Origin: Prosthecochloris sp.
GTDB lineage: Bacteria > Bacteroidota > Chlorobiia > Chlorobiales > Chlorobiaceae
Reading direction: 5' to 3'
Length of the DNA stretch: 63,305 nucleotides
Assembly: GCA_004028745.1 (NCBI GenBank)
Contig: RAZP01000005.1
Coordinates: 1 to 63,305 of the forward strand
Shown here piece after piece: positions 17,952-27,611 of the stretch (its first letter is position 1; each line of letters begins with the position of its first letter). The notes below the pieces were generated by a model, which had not been told where the DNA came from, did not search any database, and worked only from the letters and a program-made list of their open reading frames with translations. Both the position numbers and the translations under genes were made by a program.

Positions 17952-18770
17952 ATGGATATGTATTCCATGATCGAGCAGGGCACCGGTAATCCTCTCTTTA
18001 TCATTGCGGCAGCTCTGGTGCTTGGAGCAACACACGGCCTCGAGCCGGGACATTCAAAAACCATGATCGCGGCGTTCATCATCGCGGTTCGCGGAACCGT
18101 GATGCAGGCGATACTGCTGGGGCTCTCGGCGGTCATTTCCCACAGTATCATTGTCTGGACTCTGGGTTTGCTTGCGCTCGCCTACGGGGATGAAATGATC
18201 GCCGAAGAAATGGAGCCCTGGTTCATGGTTGCTTCGGGGACAATCATTCTGTGCATTGCGCTGTGGATGTCCTGGCGGATCTACCGGGACCGAAAAAATC
18301 AGGATAATCACAATCATCATCATGAACACGGTCATGACGACGGCGATCATCATCACGACCAATTGCAACAGGACGCCCATGCAAGAGCGCACGCCGGGGA
18401 AATCGAAACCCGGTTTGCATCAGGCCGGGCAACAACGGGTCAGGTGATCTGGTTCGGACTGACGGGCGGCCTGATTCCATGCCCAGCAGCGGTCACTGTG
18501 CTGATTCTCTGCCTGCATCTGAACCATTTCTGGCTGGGCGTGGGCCTTGTCGCGACGTTCAGCCTCGGACTGGCTCTTACCCTGATAACGGTCGGGGTTG
18601 TCGCTGCCTGGGGAGTAACGTTTGCCCGTAAAAAATCTTCCCGGTTCGAGACCTTGTTCGCCGCAGCCCCTTATATTTCCGTGGTGATGATAGGGCTTAT
18701 CGGTTTGATCATGCTTTATTCCGGTTTTTCACACATCGACGCTTCCGGCCACAGCCCGCTGTTTCACTGA
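17952..18770 (+). CDS. rcnA: Nickel/cobalt exporter of the NicO/RcnA family
   Basis: A 272-residue inner-membrane protein with six or so hydrophobic segments. The first carries the family motif HGLEPGHSKT (near residues 29-38), and a second signature GLIPCPAAV begins the second half. Between them is a cytoplasmic histidine/aspartate-rich loop (HNHHHEHGHDDGDHHHD, around 118-136), as in RcnA, which exports Ni2+ and Co2+. It is cotranscribed with the repressor just upstream. Confidence 0.9.
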   Translation: MDMYSMIEQGTGNPLFIIAAALVLGATHGLEPGHSKTMIAAFIIAVRGTVMQAILLGLSAVISHSIIVWTLGLLALAYGDEMIAEEMEPWFMVASGTIILCIALWMSWRIYRDRKNQDNHNHHHEHGHDDGDHHHDQLQQDAHARAHAGEIETRFASGRATTGQVIWFGLTGGLIPCPAAVTVLILCLHLNHFWLGVGLVATFSLGLALTLITVGVVAAWGVTFARKKSSRFETLFAAAPYISVVMIGLIGLIMLYSGFSHIDASGHSPLFH

Positions 18771-19406
18771 TGGAGGTGCGGGAAATCACCCTTGAAGCAT
18801 CTGCACTCCCCTGCGGCTGATGGGACCCCGATTGCATTTCCCCGTTCCATAACGGGTGCCTCTGCTTATTTGTTGCGCACCATGCTTCGTTGGCCACGAC
18901 TTGTCGGGCTTCCGGTTCTGAAGTTTACCCCGACATTTTCGAGGCTCCATTGGTTTTCTATCCTGACAGCATCGGGATTCATGACAACAAAAAGAGATGT
19001 CCTGAAGAGTTTAAAAAGTTTTTTTATTTCCATTATTTTTATTTTGACAAAATAAAAATAATGCATATCATTGCTTATGATTTCCCCCCTTTGCTGCCGT
19101 CAGGCCGGCAAAGGTTTACTCTCAGTACAGTAGTATCGTTTTTTTTCTGCCTCGGTGTTCCCGGCAGGTTCCCGCTATATGCGCTTTTCGGTGGAGGTTT
19201 GTTTTCGGACAAACTGAAGTGCCGATGAGCGTTTTAAAAGCAGAGGGGCGCTTTTTTGCCGTCGTCGAGACAATAAAGCTTTCCAGGCTTGCAATGCCGC
19301 GACAATGTCGAGCTGCGGCGACAGCCGGGCAGGCGCTGTTTCAAGGTAAAGAGATGTCGTCAACAAAAAACATATGATCGCAAAAAGAAAAGGAGGGGCT
19401 GGGTTG
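18771..19406. other. Promoter region and long leader of the NRPS operon
   Basis: No gene is supported in this 636-bp gap. It holds the perfect iron box C, then a GC hairpin CCTTTGC(19088-19094)/GCAAAGG(19108-19114) followed by only three T, and a leader of about 330 nt before the NRPS start. Confidence 0.65.
19033..19061 (+). promoter_or_regulatory. Putative iron box C (perfect palindrome) with promoter
   Basis: Two perfectly complementary 14-bp arms (TTATTTTTATTTTG and its reverse complement) flank a single central A. TTGACA at 19045-19050 is a consensus -35 and TATCAT at 19066-19071 is a plausible -10 (15 bp). This is the best copy in the window and controls the NRPS operon. Confidence 0.8.
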
Positions 19407-22400
19407 ATGAAAATGAAAGAACATCCGGTTGAATGCGAGACGCGGACATCCGCGACAATGGTCGAGGTTCTTGAAAGCACGGTGTCGCGTTTTCCCGAGC
19501 GCGGCGTCGCTCATGTGTTGGCGGGGAGTGATGCAGAAGATTTTCAAAGCTATCTCGATTTAATGCATCAGGCGAAAAAAGTGGCAGGATTGCTGTATCG
19601 GAAAGGGGTTTTTCCCGGAGATCATGTTATTCTTGTGCCTGCCGGGTCGAGGGCTTTTCTTACGCTTTTTTGGGGCTGTATCATGGGGGGGATAGTTCCT
19701 GTCCCTTTGCCGCACGTAAGGATTGCCAAGGCGGAATCAATGGAGGTTCAAAAGCTCTTCAGCGTGTGGTCGCTGGTTGAGGCGCCCATCGTTCTGGACT
19801 CCAAGGACGAGCAGGTGTACCCGATGTTGTCGGAGCTTTTCAAGGGAACGGGGGCGTCCATTCTGGCTGCCGATGAACTTCTCCTGGAAGCGGGTGTAAC
19901 CTCTTTCGGAGACGAGGAATTGTACACTCCTTCTACCGAAGATGTTGCGATCCTTCAGTTTTCTTCCGGAAGTACGGGGTTGCCCAAGGGCGCGGAGATT
20001 ACGCATGCAAACCTGATTTCAAATATCAAGGCCAAGTTAAAGGCGGAGGGTGGCCCCAAGGAGGGTGGCCTTGTTACATGGCTTCCCTACTTTCATGATT
20101 TCGGACTGTTCGGCTGTCATCTGATGCCGTTGTATGGCGGTATGCAGCAGGTAAAAATGGCGCCCTCCCAGTTTGCGAGAAGGCCCTTTTTGTGGATGGA
20201 AAAAATTCATCAGCACCGGGCCGCCATAACGGGGTCTACCAATACCGGTATGGAGCACCTTGTGAACTTCCTGATGCTGAAAGGGGGCGGCGTACCCCAG
20301 GTTGATCTGTCATGCCTGAGGGCCTTTTCCGTGGGTGCGGAAATGGTGTCGCGAAAGGCGTGCGAGAAGCTTGCCGACTTGCTGGCGCGGCACCACTTGA
20401 ATCCAGGCTGCTTTCTTCCGGGTTACGGTTTGACAGAGACCACCCTGGTTGCGACGATTCATCCCTTGGGCGAACCCGTCAAGTCTTTTCGGGTCGACCG
20501 TAAGCGCATGATGCAGGAAGCTGTTATCGAATACAGCGAGGAGTTGAAAGATTCCGCTGAATTTATCAGTGTAGGGTTTCCGGTCGATGATTGCGAGATT
20601 CGTATTGTCGATCGTGAAGGAAGTGTTCTTCCTGCCGCCAGAGTGGGCGTCGTAGAGGTCAAGGGTGGGAACGTGACCAGGGGTTACTACAATAATCCCG
20701 AGGCAAATGCAGAGGTGTTCAACGGCGAATGGTTTTCAACAGGGGATCTGGGCTTTCTGAGTGAAAAGGGAGAGCTCTCTATTGTAGGCAGAAGTAAAGA
20801 GGTCATCGTTATTCATGGTAACAACTATTATCCATTCGATATAGAGCAGATTGCGCTGAAGGGCTTTGAGGATAATGTAAAAACCGTCATTGTTTGCGGT
20901 CTTTACGATTTCAATGTTTCGAAAGAGAAAGTGATCCTCTTTTATGTGCCGGATAAAAAGTACAGAAACAGTACGGGATCTCTTGATTCGATTCTGGCGA
21001 AGATGAATGAACAGGTTGCCGAATTCGTGGGGTTTTCAATCGATCATTTTATAGCCATATCCAACAAGGATATCCCGCGAACATCGAGCGGCAAGATCAT
21101 GCGCAGGGTTTTAAACGATAATTTCTTAAAAGGTAACTACAAAGAGATGATGGAGATAAAAAACATCGAGCAAAACGAAAAGGAGTTCGACCCCGGTACA
21201 ATCAATCATGAAAGCGTGGTCAGGCGAATATGGTCGGAAGTTCTGGAAGTACCGGGTGAAGAGATTACGCTGGATCAGAATCTTCTCAAAATCGGCGGAG
21301 ATTCCATCAAAACTATGAGAATACAGGGGCTTCTGGAAGAATTTTACAAGGCAAAGACAGAAGCCAACTTTTGTTATCTGTTTCCCGCATTGGGCCAGCA
21401 GGTCGAATATTTCGAAAACCGGGATTTTTCCATAGAGCCTCCTCAGACGGAGTTCGAGGTAATTCTTCAAAGCGTTGTTGCGGATCAATTGAAAATCAAG
21501 AAGGAAAGCCTCGGGGTTACTGCGAATATCATGTCGAAAACTCAGAATTTAAGCGATATGATACGTATTGTCGATGAGGTGAAGCGTGTTTTTGCAATTG
21601 ACGAACTGCCGGAAGAGTTTTTGAAGTTAACGACGGTTCGCGAGATGGCCGATTACTTCTGGAAGATATTTATCGGGGAATACAGAAGCGGTAAGAAAAG
21701 CGGTGAGCCGTTTCCGCTCATGCATTTTCAGGAAACACTCTACTTTCACCGGAAAGGTTTTGTCAAGAACGAGCCCAGCGGCCTGAGCTGCTACATTTTT
21801 GTCAATTTATATATGCACGGTGAGTTTCGGCAGGACGTGTTCAACGACGCGCTCAACTATGTTATCAGCCGGCACCCTGTTCTGAGGTCGGTTATCAACG
21901 AGAAGGAGGAGCGGCCGCGCATGCAGGTTCTCGATAGCGTACCCGAGGTGAAAGTGAACTATATCGATATCAGCACGATGCCGAGGGAAGAGCAGCGCGG
22001 TTACATCGAGTCCGTGGGGTTGAAGGGCAATGATTACCGTTTTGACATCAACAAGTGGCCTTTGTTGTATGGTGAAATATACAAGCTTGCCGAAAACGAG
22101 TACGATTTTGTTTTCGATATCGATCACCTCCTGGTGGACGGTTTCAGTTTCATGCAGGTGATGGATGAGCTATTCAACACCTATGACAGAATGTGTCAGG
22201 GCAAGAAGTGGGAGTTGCCGGAGGTTCCCATGGCGTTCAAGGAGTACGTTCTGATAGAGAAGCTAAGGCAAAGGACGCCGGAGTACGCGCGAGCCATGCA
22301 GTCACAGCTCGAGTTTTTCAGGGACCTGCCGCCCAAAGCGGTGCTGCCGTTCAAATGCAATCCCGCTCTCATCGAAAAAGTCTTTTTCGATACTCATTAC

Positions 22401-25400
22401 CAGGAAATCGAACCGGAGATCATAGACGGTCTCAACAAGCTCTCGATCGACTATCAGGTGAGTCTGAATGCGATTTTATTTGCGGCATACTTCAAGCTCA
22501 TGAATATATGGTGTCATCAGGACGATTTGATTATCAACATGCCTGTCTTCAATCGCGAGCAGTATTTTGCGGGTGCGAGAGCGGTTGTCGGCAGCTTTAT
22601 CGATATTTTCCCCGTGCGTCTGCAGACATATTTCGGGGAGCCGGTCATGGAGATAGCCAGAAAGGCCGAAACCTTTACCCGTGAGCTGTTGAAGGTGCCG
22701 GTGTCGTCTATCGAGCTTTCCCGCCGGATCTTCGAGCGAGAAGGACTGCGCGCGACCTCCCTGAGCTCTATCATTTTCAGTAATTCCATCGGTATGTACG
22801 CCGGTGAGATCAGTGACATGGACACCCTGGTGCTGGAAACGCCCGAGTTCCGTACGGGCGCTCCCGGAACCTTTCTTGACCTGGTTATCTACGATTACAA
22901 AGAGCGTCCGGATGCAGGGAGCCGCTACTATTTCAACTGGAATTTTATCAGGGATCTTTTCGATAAAAGCTTTATCGAAACCCTTGCCGTTCAGTACCGT
23001 ACTATCCTGATGCAGTTGTGCGAACAGCGCAAGACGAACGGTTTGCAAAAGAGTTTTACCGGTAACGGTATCATGCCCGAGCGGCATCGCCTGTTGTTGT
23101 CGGACATGAATAAGACGGCGACGGACTATCCCCTGTCCACCCTTCATGAGCTGATCGCCGAGCAGGGCCGATTGTCCCCTGAACGAGTGGCGATGACCTT
23201 TGAAGACAGGCTCCTGACCTACAGGGAGCTTCAGGAAGAGTCCAACCGGGTTGCATGGTTCCTGATCGACAAGGGTGTGAAGCCGGGGGATTTCGTTGCG
23301 TTGCTGGCGGGTCGAAGCATCGATATGGTTGTCGGCCAGCTCGGTATTCTGAAGGCGGGAGGAGCTTATGTGCCCATTGACGTGGATTATCCCTCGGAAA
23401 GGATCGGTTATGTGCTTGAAGATTCGGGCGCGAAGATTCTCATGACCGATTCGCAATACGTTTCGAAACTGGAGGGTATCGAGCTGAATCTCGAGCGGAT
23501 TCTTGTTCTGGATGCCGAGGAGCCGGAAACGCCGTTTGCCGAAACGGGTTCATGCGCCTTCACCTGCGGCAGGGAAATAGGAAGATATTCCTCCTCCGAC
23601 GTGCAGCCGATAAGCGGGCCCGACAGCAATGCCTATATGATTTATACTTCCGGCTCCACCGGTAAGCCCAAGGGGGTCATGGTCCGGCACAGGAACATCA
23701 TCAACTTCCTGAACTGGGTCAGGCAGGAGTTTACCGTCCATGCCGACGAGCGGTTCGCCTTTCTTACTTCCTACGCTTTCGACATGACGCTTACCAGCAA
23801 CTGGGTCCCGTTTCTTGCCGGTGCGTCCCTGCACATACTCTCCGAGGAAAATACCAGGAATGTCGAAGCGCTTCTCCGGTTTATAAGTGCAAAGGAGATT
23901 ACGTTCCTCAATGTAACGCCTTCTCATTTCTCGCTTATCGCCAATGCGCGGGACTACATGGGCGACGAGCCGCTGGAGCTGGAAAAAGATATGCGTGTGA
24001 TGCTGGGCGGCGAGTTGATCAATGTCAAGGACCTCAACCTTTGGTTGCGCTACTATCCGGCGCACAGTTTCATCAACGAGTACGGTCCTACCGAGGCGAC
24101 GGTGGCATCGACGTTTTATCCGATTCCGAAAAACGGGAACGACCGAATCGACATGGAGATCGTTCCGATCGGCAAACCGGTGCACAATACCCAGGTTTAT
24201 GTGCTGAACGAGCAGATGCAGCCTTGCATGGTGGGGGTAGCGGGGCAGTTGTGGATAGGAGGGGACGGTGTGGCTGTAGGGTATCACAACAAGCCGGAAA
24301 AAACAAACGAGGTGTTCGTTCCCGATCCGTTTTCAGGAACGGGTGAGCTGATGTACGGGACCGGCGATATGGTGCGTTTGCTCGACGACGGAAATATAGA
24401 GTTTCTCGGGCGGCGGGATTTTCAGATCAATCTGAGAGGATACCGGATCGAGGCCGCGGAGATCGAAACCGTCATGCGGGAGCATGGGCCGATTACCGAA
24501 GCAGTCGTCGTTCCGCGGAAAGATTCGGACGGCAATGCCGTGCTCGTGGCCTTTTACACGGCAGCAAGGAATGAAGCTGTCGCCGCTTCCGGGATTCGCA
24601 AGTTTTTAGGCGGCAAGCTGCCTGCCTATATGATACCGGTGCACTTCGAATGTCTTCAGGAGATGCCGACAACGCCCAGCAAGAAGCTGGATATCAACAG
24701 GTTGCCCGATGTTGTCGTGGAGGTGGATTCGCATGACGACGAACGCGTCAAGCCCCAAACCGAACTGGAAAAGAAACTGACTTCCGTATGGGAGGAGGTG
24801 CTCGGGGTGAAAAACCTCGGTATTCACGATAATTTCTGGGAAATCGGGGGCGATTCTCTCAAAGCGATGCGTCTTATTACGAGAATTAAAAAAGAGGGCT
24901 ATGTCGATTTCGGCTTGAGGGAGGCCTTCGAGTATCAGACCGTTGCGTCGATCGTGGAATATATCGAAGACAAGAACGGTGCGGCGAGAAAAGAGGATTA
25001 TGTGATACGCATGAAGTCTCCTGCGAACAGTGTGTCGAGGGTGTTGTGCCTGCCCTATGCCTGCGGCAACCCGACAATGTACAGTGACTTCAACAAGCTG
25101 ATGCCCGATAACTACGAAATTCTGGGCGCCAACCTTCCCGGTCATGACGGGATAGGCAAGCCGGTCGACTCCATTGCCGAGATTGCCGAAACATATGCCG
25201 GATTGCTTGAAAAACCGGATGACAACCGGACGTTCATCATGGGGTACTCTTTCGGCGGCTACCTTGCCTATGAGATCGTGCGGATTCTCGAAGAGCGCAA
25301 CCGGCCGGTGGCGGGATTGATTATTGTCGCAAGTCCTCCTCCGGGTGTAAAAGAGGGGCTGGTTGATATTCTCAAGAGTTCCGACCGGGAGATCATTGAA

Positions 25401-25739
25401 TATTCAAAACAGGTCTATGATTACGACTTCAGCCACATGACGGAGGATGAGCGTCGCGACTACCTGAAAACGCTCAAGATCGACACCCGGGCGATGGTGG
25501 ACTTTGTCTTCGGCAAGCGCGTTTCAACGCCTGCCCTGATTCTGGTGGGAGAGTCCGAGGAAGAGGAAGATGTCAGGATCCACAAGGAAAAGTGGAGGGA
25601 GGCTTGCGAACAGTGTTTGTTCGAGGAGATGCCCGGCAAACATATGCTCATAAAGACTCATACGAAACAACTGGCCGACAGGGTGAGGGGTTTTGTCGAG
25701 AGCGTGGTTTTGGCCGGCGTGGTAAATTCCGAAACCTGA
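19407..25739 (+). CDS. Nonribosomal peptide synthetase: FAAL-like A, PCP, carrier-like, C, A, PCP, TE
   Basis: A 2110-residue NRPS; ATG 19407 follows AAGGAGG. Domains (approximate residues): fatty-acyl-AMP-ligase-like adenylation 20-590 (FSSGSTGLPKG, WLPYFHDFGLFGCHLMPLY, GYGLTETT, GRSKEVIVIHGNNYYPFDIE, PRTSSGKIMR); carrier 600-670 with GGDS; a second carrier-like domain 680-755 where GGDS is replaced by QNLSD; condensation 770-1210 with DHLLVDG (catalytic His kept, first His replaced by Asp); amino-acid adenylation 1240-1760 (YTSGSTGKPKG, NEYGPTEA); carrier 1780-1850 with GGDS; thioesterase 1870-2110 (GYSFGG, PGKHML). Expected product: an acyl or aryl acid joined to one amino acid. By eye the specificity residues read about D-M-T-N-M-G-E-V-A-K, closest to Asn/Asp-like codes, weakly. 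Confidence 0.9.
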   Translation: MKMKEHPVECETRTSATMVEVLESTVSRFPERGVAHVLAGSDAEDFQSYLDLMHQAKKVAGLLYRKGVFPGDHVILVPAGSRAFLTLFWGCIMGGIVPVPLPHVRIAKAESMEVQKLFSVWSLVEAPIVLDSKDEQVYPMLSELFKGTGASILAADELLLEAGVTSFGDEELYTPSTEDVAILQFSSGSTGLPKGAEITHANLISNIKAKLKAEGGPKEGGLVTWLPYFHDFGLFGCHLMPLYGGMQQVKMAPSQFARRPFLWMEKIHQHRAAITGSTNTGMEHLVNFLMLKGGGVPQVDLSCLRAFSVGAEMVSRKACEKLADLLARHHLNPGCFLPGYGLTETTLVATIHPLGEPVKSFRVDRKRMMQEAVIEYSEELKDSAEFISVGFPVDDCEIRIVDREGSVLPAARVGVVEVKGGNVTRGYYNNPEANAEVFNGEWFSTGDLGFLSEKGELSIVGRSKEVIVIHGNNYYPFDIEQIALKGFEDNVKTVIVCGLYDFNVSKEKVILFYVPDKKYRNSTGSLDSILAKMNEQVAEFVGFSIDHFIAISNKDIPRTSSGKIMRRVLNDNFLKGNYKEMMEIKNIEQNEKEFDPGTINHESVVRRIWSEVLEVPGEEITLDQNLLKIGGDSIKTMRIQGLLEEFYKAKTEANFCYLFPALGQQVEYFENRDFSIEPPQTEFEVILQSVVADQLKIKKESLGVTANIMSKTQNLSDMIRIVDEVKRVFAIDELPEEFLKLTTVREMADYFWKIFIGEYRSGKKSGEPFPLMHFQETLYFHRKGFVKNEPSGLSCYIFVNLYMHGEFRQDVFNDALNYVISRHPVLRSVINEKEERPRMQVLDSVPEVKVNYIDISTMPREEQRGYIESVGLKGNDYRFDINKWPLLYGEIYKLAENEYDFVFDIDHLLVDGFSFMQVMDELFNTYDRMCQGKKWELPEVPMAFKEYVLIEKLRQRTPEYARAMQSQLEFFRDLPPKAVLPFKCNPALIEKVFFDTHYQEIEPEIIDGLNKLSIDYQVSLNAILFAAYFKLMNIWCHQDDLIINMPVFNREQYFAGARAVVGSFIDIFPVRLQTYFGEPVMEIARKAETFTRELLKVPVSSIELSRRIFEREGLRATSLSSIIFSNSIGMYAGEISDMDTLVLETPEFRTGAPGTFLDLVIYDYKERPDAGSRYYFNWNFIRDLFDKSFIETLAVQYRTILMQLCEQRKTNGLQKSFTGNGIMPERHRLLLSDMNKTATDYPLSTLHELIAEQGRLSPERVAMTFEDRLLTYRELQEESNRVAWFLIDKGVKPGDFVALLAGRSIDMVVGQLGILKAGGAYVPIDVDYPSERIGYVLEDSGAKILMTDSQYVSKLEGIELNLERILVLDAEEPETPFAETGSCAFTCGREIGRYSSSDVQPISGPDSNAYMIYTSGSTGKPKGVMVRHRNIINFLNWVRQEFTVHADERFAFLTSYAFDMTLTSNWVPFLAGASLHILSEENTRNVEALLRFISAKEITFLNVTPSHFSLIANARDYMGDEPLELEKDMRVMLGGELINVKDLNLWLRYYPAHSFINEYGPTEATVASTFYPIPKNGNDRIDMEIVPIGKPVHNTQVYVLNEQMQPCMVGVAGQLWIGGDGVAVGYHNKPEKTNEVFVPDPFSGTGELMYGTGDMVRLLDDGNIEFLGRRDFQINLRGYRIEAAEIETVMREHGPITEAVVVPRKDSDGNAVLVAFYTAARNEAVAASGIRKFLGGKLPAYMIPVHFECLQEMPTTPSKKLDINRLPDVVVEVDSHDDERVKPQTELEKKLTSVWEEVLGVKNLGIHDNFWEIGGDSLKAMRLITRIKKEGYVDFGLREAFEYQTVASIVEYIEDKNGAARKEDYVIRMKSPANSVSRVLCLPYACGNPTMYSDFNKLMPDNYEILGANLPGHDGIGKPVDSIAEIAETYAGLLEKPDDNRTFIMGYSFGGYLAYEIVRILEERNRPVAGLIIVASPPPGVKEGLVDILKSSDREIIEYSKQVYDYDFSHMTEDERRDYLKTLKIDTRAMVDFVFGKRVSTPALILVGESEEEEDVRIHKEKWREACEQCLFEEMPGKHMLIKTHTKQLADRVRGFVESVVLAGVVNSET

Positions 25740-25752
25740 TGATTCCGGAGGT

Positions 25753-26871
25753 ATGAAAATGTCAGGGAAAAAAATCGGTATTGTGGGCGGCTATGGACGG
25801 GTCGGTGAGGAAACGGCGCGGCATCTCATTGCAAATACAGGGCATGACATCGTTGTTGCCGGGCGAGATCCTGAAAAGGCCGATAAAACGGCCAGGAAGC
25901 TCGGGGGCCGCCGTATCAGCGGGGAGGCCGTGGATATCAATGACAGGGATATGCTGGACGCCTTCTGTAAGGGATGCGACCTTGTTATCAACTGTGCCGG
26001 CCCGTCGTGGCGCATCCTGGACCGGATAGCCGCGGCTGCACTGCGGCAGGGCGTTCATTATGTTGATCCGGGCGGTTACGAGCCTCTGGTCAACGCCTTG
26101 TCGGGCGAGCAAAAGCAGCTTGAAGAAAAGGGACTTGTCTTTATAGTGGCCGCCGGGCTTTTGCCCGGCATGTCCGGACTCTTTCCCGCCTATGTCGTGC
26201 AGAGCTGTTTCGATCGTGTCGACAGCCTTGAAGTCTACTACGTCGGTCACGACAAGTGGACTTTTAACTCTGCTTATGATATTGCAAGCAGTCTCGACGG
26301 CTCGGATGCCTGGGAAGCGGCGTATTACGAAAACGGTGAAACGAAAAAGGCCGGTCTGTTTTCGATGTCGAAAAAAACGGCATTGCCCGCGCCTATCGGT
26401 ACAATCAGGTCGTACCTGATGTTTACCGGGGAACTGAAAAAAGTGGTCGAGGCAAACGGAGTCAGAAGGGTTCACGCCTATGGAACCAATTCCGGCAGAA
26501 GGATGCCCATGGTGATGGCTTCTATAAAGCTCTTCAGGCAGAGCAGGACTCATGAACAAAGGCTGCGTGCTGCAAACCGTATTGTCAGGGCGGCGGAAAA
26601 GGATCTGCGAGAAAAAGATCCCTGCTTTATGGTGCATGTCGTGGTCGAGGGGGAGGAAAAGGGGAGGCAAAAAAAACTGGCGGCAACATTGTCATTCCAG
26701 GATACCTATAAGCCGACGGGAGTCGTTGCCGCCAATACGGCAAGGTTTGTTATTGAAAACAAGGTGGACGGGAGCGGGCTCTTTTTGCTGCCGGAAAGCG
26801 TGGATGTAAAAGACTTTATGTCTCTTCTGGAAAAAGAGTCGTTTCGTTTCGACATATCGGAAATATCATGA
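25753..26871 (+). CDS. Saccharopine-dehydrogenase-like NAD(P)-binding enzyme 1
   Basis: 372 residues with the N-terminal Rossmann motif GIVGGYGRVGEETARHL (residues 8-24), the VAGRDPEK strand end and NCAGP loop of the saccharopine dehydrogenase N-terminal domain. The ribosome site GGAGG is at 25746-25750 and the gene is 13 bp after the NRPS. It overlaps the next gene by ATGA. The family reduces or oxidises imine/opine-type C-N bonds, and here it may act on the thiotemplate product. A second, distant relative is at 29693. Confidence 0.82.
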   Translation: MKMSGKKIGIVGGYGRVGEETARHLIANTGHDIVVAGRDPEKADKTARKLGGRRISGEAVDINDRDMLDAFCKGCDLVINCAGPSWRILDRIAAAALRQGVHYVDPGGYEPLVNALSGEQKQLEEKGLVFIVAAGLLPGMSGLFPAYVVQSCFDRVDSLEVYYVGHDKWTFNSAYDIASSLDGSDAWEAAYYENGETKKAGLFSMSKKTALPAPIGTIRSYLMFTGELKKVVEANGVRRVHAYGTNSGRRMPMVMASIKLFRQSRTHEQRLRAANRIVRAAEKDLREKDPCFMVHVVVEGEEKGRQKKLAATLSFQDTYKPTGVVAANTARFVIENKVDGSGLFLLPESVDVKDFMSLLEKESFRFDISEIS

Positions 26872-27611
26872 CTGGCGTGAACGGTCCCGATGTCGAGGGG
26901 ATAAAAAATTACGGCAAGTGCTGGTACACTTTTCCCGATATACCAGCAAGCATCAAGAGAGAGCAGTTTCGGCAGATGCTTAACTCGAGGCTTCTGGGAA
27001 GGCTGAGACCGTGGGGAAAGATCGTTTTTGTGTACAAGTATCTGTCGATGTTGAGAAAGAAACATGCGATTGTAAAAAAGTGCGCCGAGGAGAGAGGTAT
27101 AAGTAATAAAAATATTGTCAACGATTACGCCGGTATAGTCTCGGGTTATGAAGTGAGTATAGGTATGTTCGGCCGGGAAGAAGGTTATGCTCTGTTTGGT
27201 GAGATGTTTCTTTCCATAGGGGGTAAGGAGATGACGTGGCTGTGGCCCGGATATGAGGTTTTCGATGCTCTCGATGATCCGTTTGCAGCGATCAAAGCCT
27301 ATTGGAAAGCGTATCTCGACGCGGCTCATGATCTTTCACTGATTGACTATGAGATTGTTGAGGATGACCGGGATACTTTTCGTACGGATATAACGTACTC
27401 TGCATATGACGATCTTCTTTTCGGGGTCGGTTGTCCCGAGTTGTCCAGTTTGAATTCCGAGGCCGAGCTGTGCGCCATGAAGACATCCTTTTCATCCTCT
27501 GATATTGTTTTGACAAGAAAGTCGGCATTACCGAATGAAGATGGGCGTTATGCTTTTGTCTGGAAAAAATGCAAAGATAACAAGGAGTGGAAATGCCTGG
27601 AAAAAATGTGA
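26868..27611 (+). CDS. ATC-hydrolase-like protein
   Basis: A 247-residue protein resembling the family named after L-2-amino-thiazoline-4-carboxylate hydrolase: the C-terminal part has FRTDITYSAYDDLLFGVGCPEL (21 bp overlap region aside), a following SEAELC, LTRKSALPNEDGRYAFVW, which matches the family layout of a Cys after the CPEL motif and an aromatic C-terminal strand. Members open thiazoline rings, though most are uncharacterised. It starts at the ATGA overlap with the preceding gene and overlaps the next by about 19 bp, so it belongs firmly to this operon. Confidence 0.55.
   Translation: MTGVNGPDVEGIKNYGKCWYTFPDIPASIKREQFRQMLNSRLLGRLRPWGKIVFVYKYLSMLRKKHAIVKKCAEERGISNKNIVNDYAGIVSGYEVSIGMFGREEGYALFGEMFLSIGGKEMTWLWPGYEVFDALDDPFAAIKAYWKAYLDAAHDLSLIDYEIVEDDRDTFRTDITYSAYDDLLFGVGCPELSSLNSEAELCAMKTSFSSSDIVLTRKSALPNEDGRYAFVWKKCKDNKEWKCLEKM

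Noticed and set aside
19088..19117. NRPS leader hairpin as a full terminator like those at A, B and F
   Set aside because: The stem is good but only three T follow and the spacing from the box is shorter, so it was not called.
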